Shown: positions 1 through 8,033 of the stretch, in pieces
How positions within the stretch are numbered: the first letter of the stretch is position 1
How the letters are laid out: each line of letters opens with the position of its first letter
Assembly: GCA_039029355.1 (NCBI GenBank)
Contig: JBCCGI010000054.1
Coordinates: forward strand, 1-59,077
Length of the DNA: 59,077 nucleotides
Direction of reading: 5' to 3'
Source: JBCCGI01 sp039029355
GTDB taxonomy: Bacteria; Planctomycetota; UBA1135; GCA-002686595
Made by a program: the position numbers and the translations under genes
The notes under the pieces: generated by a model
The model's input: only the letters and a program-made list of their open reading frames with translations
The model's database searches: none
Told to the model about the DNA's origin: nothing

Positions 1-302
1 AGGATCCGGCGGGCCCGCTGCCGGCGCTCGGCGTCGACGTGCTCCATGACGGCGAGCCCCGCGCGGGGGTGCTGGTGCTGGCCCAGAGCCTCGACCACAC
101 GTCGCTCGCGCCGCTCAAGGTGCGCTCCGACGCCGCCGGCCGGGCCGAGCTCGTGCTGCCCCGCGGCGGCCGCTGGCTGGTGTCGGCGGTGCACATGGTC
201 CGCGCCGAGCCCGCCGACGGCGAGCACGACTGGACCAGCTTCTGGGCCTCGCTGACCCTCGAGACCGCCCCCGAGACCGCCCCCGGCCTCCCGCGGCGGT
301 AA
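1..302 (+). CDS. C-terminal end of a DUF4198-like exported protein (5' truncated)
   Basis: An open frame enters from the left edge (codons in phase with position 3) and stops at TAA 300-302, so about 99 residues are visible and the true start lies outside. The end has a beta-rich pattern with a transthyretin-like linker (RSDAAGRAELVLPRGGRWLV) followed by VHMVRAEP and a W-x3-FWASLTLE ending. That layout matches the C-terminus of DUF4198 proteins, periplasmic proteins often linked to metal uptake. A GTG at 39 is in frame but is internal to the domain, so it is not taken as the start. A strong hairpin follows at 326-360. Family assignment is by motif reading only; any beta-sandwich exported protein is an alternative. 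Confidence 0.55.
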   Translation, partial: DPAGPLPALGVDVLHDGEPRAGVLVLAQSLDHTSLAPLKVRSDAAGRAELVLPRGGRWLVSAVHMVRAEPADGEHDWTSFWASLTLETAPETAPGLPRR

Positions 303-325
303 ATTCGCCCGGCGGCAAATCCGGC

Positions 326-360
326 GCCCCCTCCACCTCGTACCTAGCGGTGGAGGGGGC
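326..360. terminator. 12-bp perfect hairpin after the truncated gene
   Basis: GCCCCCTCCACC (326-337) pairs perfectly with GGTGGAGGGGGC (349-360) around an 11-base loop, followed by a pyrimidine-rich stretch (CTCTCTTCCC). It lies 24 bases after the stop at 302 and 48 bases before the sigma-factor start, so it probably ends the upstream transcript. There is no T-run, as is usual in such GC-rich genomes. Confidence 0.6.
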
Positions 361-407
361 CTCTCTTCCCATCCCGGACCGCCTTCCCCGTTCCGCAGGC
401 TCACCCC

Positions 408-989
408 GTGACCCACGAAGAGCAGCTCAAAACCTGGATGCGTGCGATCAGCGCCGGGGACGGCGAGGCCCTCAGCGCGCTGTTCGAGGCAACCAAGAAC
501 AACCTGTTCGGCCTGATCCTCCGCACCGTCGGGACGCGCGAGTCGGCCGAGGAAGTGCTGACCGACGCCTACGTGCAGGTCTGGCGCCGCGCCGGACTCT
601 ACGACCCGCGCAAGGGCTCGGTGATGGTCTGGCTGATGACGCTCGCCCGCCGGCGCGCGATCGACCGGCTGCGCTCGATGCGCTCGCTGTCGGCGCTGCC
701 GGGGAGCCTCCCCTCCGACGACCTCGACGAGAAGGACGAACCCGAAGCGCCGGGCCCGACGCCGCTCCAGACCAGCCTGGTCGACGAGCGCGCCGGCGAG
801 GTGCGCGACGCGGTCGACGAGCTCACCCACGACCAGCGGCGCGCGATCGAGGCGATCTTCTTCCAAGGACTCACCCACACCCAGGCGTCCGAAGCCCTGG
901 GACAACCGCTCGGTACCCTCAAGAGCCGTGTCCGCTCGGGCCTGCTCGTGCTCCGTCAGCGCCTCGAACGGAAGGAAGGCGCGGTTTGA
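408..989 (+). CDS. ECF-type RNA polymerase sigma factor (ChrR-regulated type)
   Basis: This 193-residue protein has the two-domain ECF layout. Region 2 spans roughly residues 20-90, with ESAEEVLTDAYVQVWRRA and the core-binding WLMTLARRRAIDRLR. Region 4 spans roughly 130-185, with LTHTQASEALGQPLGTLKSR as the helix-turn-helix. A long acidic linker separates them. The GTG start at 408 is chosen because no better start precedes region 2. The gene overlaps the next start by 3 bases (TTGA), a coupling typical of sigma/anti-sigma pairs. The partner carries zinc-finger and cupin domains like ChrR of the RpoE-ChrR singlet-oxygen response, so an oxidative or photo-oxidative stimulus is a reasonable inference, not shown by sequence. 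Confidence 0.9.
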   Translation: MTHEEQLKTWMRAISAGDGEALSALFEATKNNLFGLILRTVGTRESAEEVLTDAYVQVWRRAGLYDPRKGSVMVWLMTLARRRAIDRLRSMRSLSALPGSLPSDDLDEKDEPEAPGPTPLQTSLVDERAGEVRDAVDELTHDQRRAIEAIFFQGLTHTQASEALGQPLGTLKSRVRSGLLVLRQRLERKEGAV

Positions 990-1621
990 AGCTGCACAAC
1001 GACCTGGATCAAGACCTCCTCACGCGGCTGTTCGAGTACGCGTCGGGCAACCTGACCGTAGAGGAAGAGCACGAGCTGGAGGCACACCTGGAGCAGTGCC
1101 CGACGTGCCGCAACGGGCTCGCGTGGCTCCGGCCGACGGTCGATGCGCTGCACTTCGCTCCGGCTCCCGCGGCCGCGCCGGGCGGCGTGTGGGACCGCGT
1201 CCGCGAGCGCATCGGCCTCGACGGCTGCGGGACGTCCGCGCCCGAGGTCCAGCCCTGGAAGTCCTGGCGTGCCGACACGGGCGCGGAGGGCGAGCCGGGC
1301 TCGCTCGTCGCGCGCGCCTCGGAGCTGGCCTGGTCCCCCACCGCGATCGACGGCATCGAGGTGCGCCGGCTCGCGGTCGACGCCGAAGCCGCGTTCACCA
1401 CGATGATGATCCGCATGGCCCCGGGCACGAGCTACCCCGCGCACGTCCACGCCGGCGCCGAGGAGTGCTATGTACTCGAGGGCGACCTCGTCATCGGCGA
1501 CCTGCGCATGACCTCCGGCGACTTCCAGCGCATGGAGCCCGGCTCGCAGCACCCCGACCAGCACACCGAGGGCGGCTGCCTGCTCCTGCTGCGGTCGTCG
1601 CTGGACGACCGACTGCTGTAG
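986..1621 (+). CDS. ChrR-type anti-sigma factor: zinc finger plus cupin
   Basis: A 211-residue partner of the preceding sigma factor. Residues 20-45 carry the zinc anti-sigma signature H34-x3-C38-x2-C41, expected to grip the sigma factor. Residues about 125-205 form a ChrR-like cupin with the metal-binding pattern H153-x-H155, E160 and H189. The start is read as TTG at 986, which overlaps the sigma stop (TTGA) and is preceded by GGAAGGAAGG at 970-979. No other start fits before the zinc motif. In known ChrR proteins the cupin senses singlet oxygen or organic hydroperoxides and releases sigma; that role is inherited from the family. No membrane segment is present, so it should be cytoplasmic. 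Confidence 0.88.
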   Translation: MKLHNDLDQDLLTRLFEYASGNLTVEEEHELEAHLEQCPTCRNGLAWLRPTVDALHFAPAPAAAPGGVWDRVRERIGLDGCGTSAPEVQPWKSWRADTGAEGEPGSLVARASELAWSPTAIDGIEVRRLAVDAEAAFTTMMIRMAPGTSYPAHVHAGAEECYVLEGDLVIGDLRMTSGDFQRMEPGSQHPDQHTEGGCLLLLRSSLDDRLL

Positions 1622-1631
1622 GCCCGAGATC

Positions 1632-1657
1632 GCCGGCCCCGCAGAGGGGGCCCCGGC
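1632..1657 (+). terminator. Possible terminator hairpin after the sigma/anti-sigma pair
   Basis: GCCGGCCCC at 1632-1640 can pair with GGGG(CC)CCGGC at 1647-1657 with a two-base bulge. It starts 11 bases after the anti-sigma stop. There is no T-tract. Confidence 0.35.
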
Positions 1658-1722
1658 GGAGCGCCTGGGAAAGCGGATTTCCACGTGGGGCGCGAAGGTG
1701 GGAAGTCCCTTTTGGGATTCGT

Positions 1723-1730
1723 GCTACATT
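1723..1730 (+). promoter_or_regulatory. GCTACATT -10 element upstream of the 1770 gene
   Basis: GCTACATT matches the GCTAnnnT pattern seen before many genes in this window. It lies 39 bases before the ATG at 1770. No -35 box and no Shine-Dalgarno are evident. Confidence 0.4.
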
Positions 1731-1769
1731 CCGTAGGGCCACCTCATCCGCGCTTCCGGACTCTTCTGC

Positions 1770-3581
1770 ATGAACAGCGCGTTTCCCTCTCTCGGATTCC
1801 TTACCTTCCTCGCCCTGGCCCCGGCGGTCGCGCCGCAGAGCGCACCCTGCATCAGCGAGCCTCCGATCCACCTACCGTGGCCGGGGGAGACGCTCGTCGG
1901 CCAGCCCTTCGAGCGCGACCTCTCCATCGTCGGGGACTTCGACGGCAACCTGACCTCCGACGCGGTCACGGTGCACCAAGGCGACGCCGTGCTCGCGGTC
2001 AAGCCGGCGATGTACAACGTGATGATCCCGGTCTCGGCGCCGGGCTTCGGCAAGCTCGAGGACGTGACCGGCATCGCCACCTCGGTCAACGACGTCTCGG
2101 CGATAGGCGACGGCATCGTCGCCGCCAGCCCCGCCGGGCTCTCCGTCTGGAGCTGGGACGGCGCGGCCTTCACGGCCACGGTCGTCCCCGGGAGCAGCGC
2201 CTGGATCGGCGCCACGCAGCTCCACTCGGCCAACCTCGACGGCGGCATCGGCCGCGACGACGTGTTCGGCATCAACGCCGCCGGCACCCGGCTGCTCGTC
2301 GCCTACCACGACGGAACCTCGTTCGGTCCGACGATCGAGCACAGCCTGCCGGCCGGCGTCATGCGTGACACCTGCGCCCTCGACTGGCAGGGCAACGGCC
2401 TGCAGGAGCTGGCCATCCTGACCGACGAGGGCCTCGCCATCCTGCGCCAGGACGGCACGGCGATCGCGTACGTCCCCTTCTCGTCGACCCACGGCGCGAT
2501 CACCACGATCCAGACGCCGGACTCGGTGCCGCGCCAGGTCGTCGCGTGGTCGCGCAAGGCCGACTCGACGTCGCCGTCGGAGCTCGTGCTGCGCAACTCG
2601 GTCAAGGACATCGGCCCGATCGGGCTGACCTTCGAGCTCTGCCCCGGCAGCGGCGAGGTCGTGCCCTTCGCCCTCGAGGCGGCCGACTACGACCTGCTCC
2701 CCGGGGACGACCTGGTGCTCGCCCACGACGGGCCGAGCAACACGATGATCGTCATGCGGAACCTGGGCCTGCCGCCCTACTTCTCCACGGCGACGTCCGA
2801 CTACGACACGGCGGTGCTCTCTTCGCTCTACGGCCACCCCGGCGTCGGGCAGCTCGACGACGGTCCCCAGGACATCGTGGCGCCGGACGAGGCCTCGGGC
2901 GACCTCCTGGTCTTCACCGAGATGGCCTACGAGTTCGCCGTCCCAACGACCTCGCCCGTCACCGCGCTCGACATCATCGCCGCGGAGACCGAGTGGGGCT
3001 ACGAGCTGGGCGGCTCGCCGCGCCAGCTGCACCTCGCCTTCACGGTGCTGCCGGCGTACCAGAGCGCCACGCACATCGAGATCATCCTGTGGCACATGCC
3101 CGATGCCTCGGTGCAGAACCCGACCGTGCTCGAGCAGGCGGTGCACTACAAGAAGCACGCGCTGGTAGCCCACAAGGTCGACCAGTTCGTCAAGATCCTC
3201 GACATGGAGGACAACCTCGAGTGGGCCCAACGGCGCGCCTACTTCACCGAGTTCCGCTTCGTGCAGTACGACGGCAACTCGCTGGTGCAGGCCTCGCGGG
3301 TCTTCAACGGGGGCTTCACCGTGCACGAGGACTTCGCGACCGGCCTGGTCCTCTCGGACTACAGCGATCTGCTCTCGCTCGCGGGCACCTACCAGTCCTC
3401 CTCGGACTGGACCTACGCCACGGACTCCAACCTGCTGCTCGATCCGAACAAGGACAGCGGTGAGATCTGCGGGCTCTACGTGCCGATGACGCGCCAGGCG
3501 CCCTTCGACGATGGCGACATCCCGGACCCGGGCCAGCTGGTCGACGGGGACCCAGCGACGCCGTTCATTCCGTTCGACTGA
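1770..3581 (+). CDS. Exported FG-GAP-like protein of unknown function
   Basis: A 603-residue protein with an N-terminal signal peptide (hydrophobic SLGFLTFLALAPAVAP, cleavage near residue 23). Several stretches resemble degenerate FG-GAP/VCBS blades, for example DFDGNLTSDAVTV near residue 52 and VGQLDDGPQDIVAPDE near 365. The second half from about residue 395 (SPVTALDIIAAETEWGYELG) looks like a different beta-sandwich domain. FG-GAP repeats form seven-bladed propellers that often bind calcium and act in adhesion or extracellular recognition; here the Asp-rich loops are weaker than in the window's other FG-GAP proteins. It stands alone, with its own promoter and a 12-bp terminator at 3593-3620. 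No specific function is recognised. Confidence 0.85.
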   Translation: MNSAFPSLGFLTFLALAPAVAPQSAPCISEPPIHLPWPGETLVGQPFERDLSIVGDFDGNLTSDAVTVHQGDAVLAVKPAMYNVMIPVSAPGFGKLEDVTGIATSVNDVSAIGDGIVAASPAGLSVWSWDGAAFTATVVPGSSAWIGATQLHSANLDGGIGRDDVFGINAAGTRLLVAYHDGTSFGPTIEHSLPAGVMRDTCALDWQGNGLQELAILTDEGLAILRQDGTAIAYVPFSSTHGAITTIQTPDSVPRQVVAWSRKADSTSPSELVLRNSVKDIGPIGLTFELCPGSGEVVPFALEAADYDLLPGDDLVLAHDGPSNTMIVMRNLGLPPYFSTATSDYDTAVLSSLYGHPGVGQLDDGPQDIVAPDEASGDLLVFTEMAYEFAVPTTSPVTALDIIAAETEWGYELGGSPRQLHLAFTVLPAYQSATHIEIILWHMPDASVQNPTVLEQAVHYKKHALVAHKVDQFVKILDMEDNLEWAQRRAYFTEFRFVQYDGNSLVQASRVFNGGFTVHEDFATGLVLSDYSDLLSLAGTYQSSSDWTYATDSNLLLDPNKDSGEICGLYVPMTRQAPFDDGDIPDPGQLVDGDPATPFIPFD

Positions 3582-3592
3582 GGCAGGCGGCC

Positions 3593-3620
3593 GCGCGGAG
3601 CGCCCTCCGGCGCTCCGCGC
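3593..3620. terminator. 12-bp perfect bidirectional terminator hairpin
   Basis: GCGCGGAGCGCC (3593-3604) and GGCGCTCCGCGC (3609-3620) are perfect complements around the tetraloop CTCC. It sits in the 44-bp gap between two convergent genes (ends 3581 and 3626), so it can serve both. Confidence 0.75.
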
Positions 3621-3625
3621 ACCCG

Positions 3626-6121
3626 TCACCGGCCCAGCGGCCGCTCGAAGCCGAGCCCAAGCAGCTCGTACCCCGTGCGTCGCAGCCCGTCCCACGGGTC
3701 GTCGCCCAGCGTCTCAGCCAGCGCGGCGCGCAGCGCCTCGGCGGTCGTCGCGCCGTCCGCGAGTCGCACGTGGAGGCGCTCGAAGAGCGCGAGCGTCGCG
3801 CGGTACTCGACCAGGTCGCGCGCGAGGATCACGCACTGCGCGCCGGCGTCGAGGAAGGCCCCGCCCAGGTGGGCCAGCGCGTCGTCTCCGATGCGCGGCG
3901 GCGCCTTGGCCGCGCTGCAGCTCGCGAGCAGCACCACACCGCTCAGCGAAAGCTCGCGGATCTCGTCGACGCCCAGGTAGCGCGCCTCGCCGTCCTCACC
4001 GCGCCCCAGCACCAGCTTGGCGCCCCACTCGTTCTCGTGGTCCGGCACCGTGTGGGCCAGGACGAAGAGCAGCGGGAGCGAGCCCAGCTCGTCGCGCCGC
4101 GCCAGCAGCTGCTCCTGCACGTCGTCCCCGCGCAGGACAGCGTGCCGGGAAGCGAACGGCGCGGTGAGCGCGCGCTCCTCGGCTTCGCCCAGGCTGAGGT
4201 CGTCGAGGCCGCGCAGCCCGTGGGAGCCGGGCGCCAGCACGAAGAGGGCGTCGAGCGCTCCGGCTGCCGCGGGCGACCGCAGCCGCTGCACGCGCGCGAC
4301 GGCGAGCGGGATCGAGCTAAGCGTGGACAGCCCCGTGTGCACGCCGAACATCGCGCCGTCCGGCCGGGGCAGCGACGCCACCAGGAGCCCGCGCAGGCGG
4401 TCGAAGCCGAGCGCATAGACCTCGTCCCAGCCGGACATCCGCTGCGCGACCTCGGACGGGAGCAGCGCCGTCCCCAGCGCCTCCAGCGCGTCGTCGGTCA
4501 CGCCGCGGCCGCGGGCGCGCAGGCCGCCGGTCACCGGCTCGGCCGCGGCGCGCAGGCTCTCGTAGGGCGGCAGCGGGACGCACTCCAGCCGCTCGCCCTC
4601 CAGCACGAAGAGGTGCGACCGCGAGCGCGCCGGCAGCAGCACGAGCAGCGCGCGCCGCGGCGCGAGCAGCGCCTCCTGAACCTCGCCGATCTTCGGCGCG
4701 GAGATGCCCTCGCGGCGGGCCCGCGAGCCCATCGCCTGGGCCCGCAGCACGTGCTCGAACGCGCGCCGGTCGCCGGCCGGGCCGGGCGCCGCGGTGCGCT
4801 CGGCGTCGATCAGCGTGGCCAGGATCTCCGAGCGCCACTCGCGGCGCAGGAAGCCCACGCCGCCACCGCCCTCGCGCTCGGGGATCGAGCCCCACTGCAG
4901 CAACAGCTCGCCGAAGGCCCGCTCCAGCCCGCGGTGCGCGTCGGCCAGCGCCGGCGCATCCGACGCCGGGTCGCGGTGGACGAGCTGCCAGCGGAGCGCA
5001 GCCGCGATCGTCTCCTCGCGCAGCGCGTCGTCGCCGGCGGCGAGCGCCACCAGCTCCTCGAAGTCCTCCAGGTGCTCGGCGGCGAGCGCGTGCTCGCCGC
5101 GCAGCAGCGCGCCGTCGGCCAGCACGCGCAGCGCCTTGAGCGCGTCGGGGCGGCCGACCAGGCCGCTGTCGAGCAGCAGCAGCAGGAGGCGCCGCGCGGG
5201 CGACTCCGCGAGCGGCACCGGCTCGCCCGCCCCGGGCACGCCGAGGAGCGCCCGCCGCTCGACCGCCGCCTGGCAGATGCCCTCGGCCAGCTGGAAGAGC
5301 ACCACCTGCTCGCGCGACAGCGCGATGAAGAGGGGCTCCTCCAGCACCGAGCGGGCCAGCTCCACCGCCTGGCGGTAGCGCTGCGACGAGAGCGCGACGT
5401 CGATCGCCAGGTGACGCGACATCGCGAGCGCCTCCGGCACGCCCGAGAGCCGCGCCGCCTCTTCGGCGAGCTCCTGCTCGGCCGCGGCGTAGTCGAGCAG
5501 CCCCAGCTCCAGCCGCAGGCGCCCGCGCAGCGCGTGGAAGCGGGCTCGAAACTCGCGGTTCACGGGCAGGTGCGACGCATACGCGCCGACCAGCTGCTCG
5601 TCGGGCCGCAGCGAGTCGTACAGCCGGCGCAGGCTCGACTCGACGTCGTCCCAGCGCCCGAGCTGGCGCGCGATCTCGGCTCGCAGGTAGTGCAGCCGCG
5701 GCGCCGAGCGCCAGGCGGCCTCGAAGCCCGGCGCCTCGACGCCGTGCCGCGCGGCGGCGTCGGCCAGGTCCAGGCGACCCGCCTGGAACGCGACCTCGCC
5801 GAGCACCGAGAGAGACCAGGCGGCGCCGTCGTAGCCGTGTGCCGTCTGGTCGTCGTGCGCGCGCTCGGCCTCCGGCCACAGCTCCGCGTCGTCGTGGGCC
5901 AGCGCGAAGCCGGCCCACGCCAGCGCCCATTTGCCCTCCCTTGGGAGCGCGCCGCGCTCGCGCCGCTCGACCAGATCGTCGAAGAGCGCGGCGAGCTCGA
6001 CGCGCGCCTCCTCGGCCCCGTCCGACGCCAGCCGCTGCACCAGCTGCAGCGCGCGGTCGCTGGTGCTGGGCTCCTCCTGGGCCGCCGCGGGCGGCGCCCA
6101 GGCGGCGAAGAGGACCGTCAG
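3626..6121 (-). CDS. TPR-CHAT protease, coupled to an ECF sigma/anti-sigma pair
   Basis: About 831 residues. The N-terminal two thirds are helical, tetratricopeptide-like pairs (residues about 20-560). The C-terminal third is a CHAT domain, a caspase-like cysteine protease fold. The dyad is visible as His690 in LLFVLAHT and Cys735 in VVLLASCSAAK. The N-terminus reads as a short signal peptide (LTVLFAAWAPPAAAQ), pointing to export or anchoring. The start is uncertain: a CTG at 6121 overlaps the anti-sigma stop (CTGA). The nearest ATG (6239-6241) would add 40 Arg-rich residues that look like a shadow of the upstream gene, and no GTG or TTG lies between. Gene order suggests it acts in the sigma pathway, perhaps as the protease that inactivates the anti-sigma; this is inference. 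Confidence 0.85.
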   Translation of the reverse strand: MTVLFAAWAPPAAAQEEPSTSDRALQLVQRLASDGAEEARVELAALFDDLVERRERGALPREGKWALAWAGFALAHDDAELWPEAERAHDDQTAHGYDGAAWSLSVLGEVAFQAGRLDLADAAARHGVEAPGFEAAWRSAPRLHYLRAEIARQLGRWDDVESSLRRLYDSLRPDEQLVGAYASHLPVNREFRARFHALRGRLRLELGLLDYAAAEQELAEEAARLSGVPEALAMSRHLAIDVALSSQRYRQAVELARSVLEEPLFIALSREQVVLFQLAEGICQAAVERRALLGVPGAGEPVPLAESPARRLLLLLLDSGLVGRPDALKALRVLADGALLRGEHALAAEHLEDFEELVALAAGDDALREETIAAALRWQLVHRDPASDAPALADAHRGLERAFGELLLQWGSIPEREGGGGVGFLRREWRSEILATLIDAERTAAPGPAGDRRAFEHVLRAQAMGSRARREGISAPKIGEVQEALLAPRRALLVLLPARSRSHLFVLEGERLECVPLPPYESLRAAAEPVTGGLRARGRGVTDDALEALGTALLPSEVAQRMSGWDEVYALGFDRLRGLLVASLPRPDGAMFGVHTGLSTLSSIPLAVARVQRLRSPAAAGALDALFVLAPGSHGLRGLDDLSLGEAEERALTAPFASRHAVLRGDDVQEQLLARRDELGSLPLLFVLAHTVPDHENEWGAKLVLGRGEDGEARYLGVDEIRELSLSGVVLLASCSAAKAPPRIGDDALAHLGGAFLDAGAQCVILARDLVEYRATLALFERLHVRLADGATTAEALRAALAETLGDDPWDGLRRTGYELLGLGFERPLGR

Positions 6122-6834
6122 CGCCGCGTGACGTGCACGGGCTCGGAGGTCACGTCCACGTCGCCGAAGGCGTCCAGGGCGTCGACTTCCCAGATCAGTC
6201 GTTGCGGCAGGCGCGCGAGCTCCGCGCTCGTCGGTGTCCATGTCGTCTCCATCCAATGGCGGACCTCGAGCACCGCTCCGGCCAGCGGATCGTCGGCGTC
6301 GAGGACGCGCACGTGGAAGCCGTGGCGGTGCTCCGGATCGTAGCTCCATTCGAAGGTCGCGACCGCGTCGACCTCGCCGCGCGGGAGCTGGGCGACCGGG
6401 GGATCGCCGTCGCCGAGGTACTGGGGCGGTTCCGGTACGCCGCCCGCTCCGTCGGGAACGCCGCCGCCGTCCGACAGAAGCCCGGGCACGAAGGCCAGCA
6501 CGACCGCGGCCGCCGCGGCGGCGATCAGGACCCAAGCGCTCGGCCGCAGGCCGGTGCGCGGCTCGGCTGCGTACGGCTCGGCCGCGGCGATCTGCGCCAG
6601 CATGCCGGCGACGTCGAGTTCGGGGGGCGTGCGCTCGACCTCGGCGAGCTCGGCCTCCTCGGCCGCACCGGCGGCGTCCAGCGTGCCGGCGACGGCGTCG
6701 AGCTCGAGGAGCTCATCGCGACACGTCGCGCAGCTCTCCTCCAGCGCGCGCACCGCTGGGTCGTCGCGCGCGAGCTCGCCGAGGAGCACGGCGCGCAGCC
6801 GGGCCTCGTGCGTGGGGTTGTGCGGTGTGGTCAT
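6118..6834 (-). CDS. Single-pass membrane anti-sigma factor
   Basis: A 238-residue protein whose cytoplasmic N-terminus carries a C35-x2-C38 pair in SCATCRDELLEL. This resembles a zinc anti-sigma domain, but the usual His four residues before the first Cys is absent, so zinc binding is doubtful. One membrane segment follows (about residues 100-119, SAWVLIAAAAAAVVLAFVPG). The C-terminal 110 residues would be periplasmic and form a small beta-rich domain ending in a fibronectin-like strand set. The ATG overlaps the sigma stop (ATGA), and its own stop overlaps the protease start. Inward sigma-binding and outward sensor parts are the standard anti-sigma plan; the signal is unknown. Confidence 0.8.
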   Translation of the reverse strand: MTTPHNPTHEARLRAVLLGELARDDPAVRALEESCATCRDELLELDAVAGTLDAAGAAEEAELAEVERTPPELDVAGMLAQIAAAEPYAAEPRTGLRPSAWVLIAAAAAAVVLAFVPGLLSDGGGVPDGAGGVPEPPQYLGDGDPPVAQLPRGEVDAVATFEWSYDPEHRHGFHVRVLDADDPLAGAVLEVRHWMETTWTPTSAELARLPQRLIWEVDALDAFGDVDVTSEPVHVTRR

Positions 6835-7418
6835 CTTCCGGTTCTCCGATCGCGCAACAGGGGGCGCAGCTCGGCGATGCCGCGATAGTAGCGGTCCTTC
6901 GCCGTGCTCTCCGCGATACCGAGCAGGGATGAGATCTCGACGAACGTCCGGCCCTGGAAGTGCTTCAGCCGGATCACGGCAGCCTCGTCGCGCCCGATGC
7001 GGTCGAGGCCGTGGTACACGTCCTCGAACTCCCACGGGTCGTCGTCGCGGCGGCCGCCGGGCTCGGGGCCGGCGCCTTCGGAGGCTCCCTCCCCGAGCTC
7101 GAGCGCCTGGGGGCGGCGGCGCTTCTTGCGGAGCGCGTTCTGGTACTCGAGCGCCGCGATGCTGTAGGCCCAGGCCGGGAGCACCGCGAAGCCGTCGTAT
7201 CGATCGAGCTTGCGCCACACGATCAGCAGCACGTCCTGGCACAGGTCGGCAAGCTCGTGCTCGTCGAGCGCGCCGCCGCTGCGCGCGTTGCGGACGCGCA
7301 GCGTGCGGGCGACGCAGGTGAGGCGCTCGGAGAGCGCCAGGAGCGCGCTCTGATCCCCGCGCAGGACGCGCCTCACCAGCAGCAGGTCGGCGCGGGCTTC
7401 GGCGTGATCGGCGGTCAT
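6831..7418 (-). CDS. ECF-type RNA polymerase sigma factor
   Basis: A 195-residue ECF sigma factor. Region 2 has ELADLCQDVLLIVWRKLDRY and AWAYSIAALEYQNALRKKRR. Region 4 has DEAAVIRLKHFQGRTFVEIS followed by LLGIAESTAKDRYYRGIAEL as the recognition helix. The ATG at 7418 is chosen because residues further upstream are Arg/Pro-rich and unlike the family. It is the first gene of a tightly coupled three-gene unit with a membrane anti-sigma and a CHAT protease. Such sigma factors usually autoregulate their own promoter, which would lie in 7419-7770. Confidence 0.9.
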   Translation of the reverse strand: MTADHAEARADLLLVRRVLRGDQSALLALSERLTCVARTLRVRNARSGGALDEHELADLCQDVLLIVWRKLDRYDGFAVLPAWAYSIAALEYQNALRKKRRRPQALELGEGASEGAGPEPGGRRDDDPWEFEDVYHGLDRIGRDEAAVIRLKHFQGRTFVEISSLLGIAESTAKDRYYRGIAELRPLLRDRRTGR

Positions 7419-7770
7419 CGCGGTGCAGGCGACACGGCGGTCCAGGCGATACTGCGCCCCTCCATGGGGGCGGCGTCTTCGCGCCCGGGAACGCACCGCG
7501 GCGTGGGCCCGTGATTTTCTGTCGTTTTGTCCGGCCATCCAAGGGGTTGCCGACGAGAGGCGAGCGGTCGCGGGAAGGGTCCGCCCTGGCGACGCGCGTT
7601 TCGTCCCGTTCCGCGGGTGGGGTGGCCCCCGAATCAGGAACGCGCCCGCCACCGGGCCGCCTCCCGCGACCGTCCCCCCGCTCTCGTCGCCGAGCGCGCG
7701 GGCGGTCGGAGATTCGGCGCGAAATCGGGCTGCCGCGCGGGCTTGGGGCGCGGGTTGCTATCCTCGGTCG
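7419..7770. other. 352-bp divergent intergenic region
   Basis: This region lies between the sigma gene reading left and the YbeD-like gene reading right. Codons can be read through much of it in several frames, but the translations are Arg/Pro-rich with no recognisable domain, so no gene is called. It should hold the sigma operon promoter, for which no clear box was seen. The rightward -10 element at 7757-7764 is listed separately. Confidence 0.6.
7757..7764 (+). promoter_or_regulatory. GCTATCCT -10 element, leaderless arrangement
   Basis: TATCCT (7759-7764), preceded by GC, ends six bases before the GTG at 7771. Transcription starting 6-7 bases after the -10 would begin at or next to the start codon. 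No Shine-Dalgarno is present. Confidence 0.6.
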
Positions 7771-8025
7771 GTGGACCCCTCCGAGCTCGATCTCTCCTAT
7801 CCCTGCCGCTGGGACTACAAGGTCATCGGCCGCGACGAGCAGCGCATCCGCGCCGCGGTCGCCGAGGTGCTGGGCTCCGAGCCCCACGAGCTCGAGGCCT
7901 CGAACCGCAGCGCCGGCGGCCGCTATCTGTCGTTCCGCGTGAGCGTCGAGCTGCGCGACGACGCCCAGCGGACGCGCATCTTCGCCGGGCTGCGCGACCA
8001 CGCGGACGTGGTCTACGTGCTCTAG
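7771..8025 (+). CDS. YbeD/DUF493-family small protein
   Basis: An 84-residue protein with the size and pattern of YbeD (DUF493). It has an SYPCRWDYKVIG opening like the FTYKVMG of Escherichia coli YbeD, a central AVAEVLG helix, a SAGGRYLSFRVSVEL strand pair and a VVYVL ending. The fold is a small ferredoxin-like ACT-type domain. The family is linked to lipoic-acid metabolism in enterobacteria, but the biochemical role is unclear and no lipoate gene is nearby. The GTG start is supported by the -10 box six bases upstream. It converges with the next gene with only eight bases between stops. Confidence 0.8.
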   Translation: MDPSELDLSYPCRWDYKVIGRDEQRIRAAVAEVLGSEPHELEASNRSAGGRYLSFRVSVELRDDAQRTRIFAGLRDHADVVYVL

Positions 8026-8033
8026 CGAAGGCT

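Noticed and set aside
1872..3695. A 600-codon minus-strand frame opposite the 1770-3581 gene
   Set aside because: The translation is Arg/Val/Glu-rich without domains, while the plus-strand frame has a signal peptide and structured blocks. Similar antisense shadows occur opposite most long genes here.
6122..6241. ATG at 6241 as start of the CHAT protease
   Set aside because: It would add 40 Arg-rich residues encoded inside the anti-sigma gene. The CTG overlapping the anti-sigma stop gives a normal signal-like start, although CTG starts are rare, so the choice stays open.
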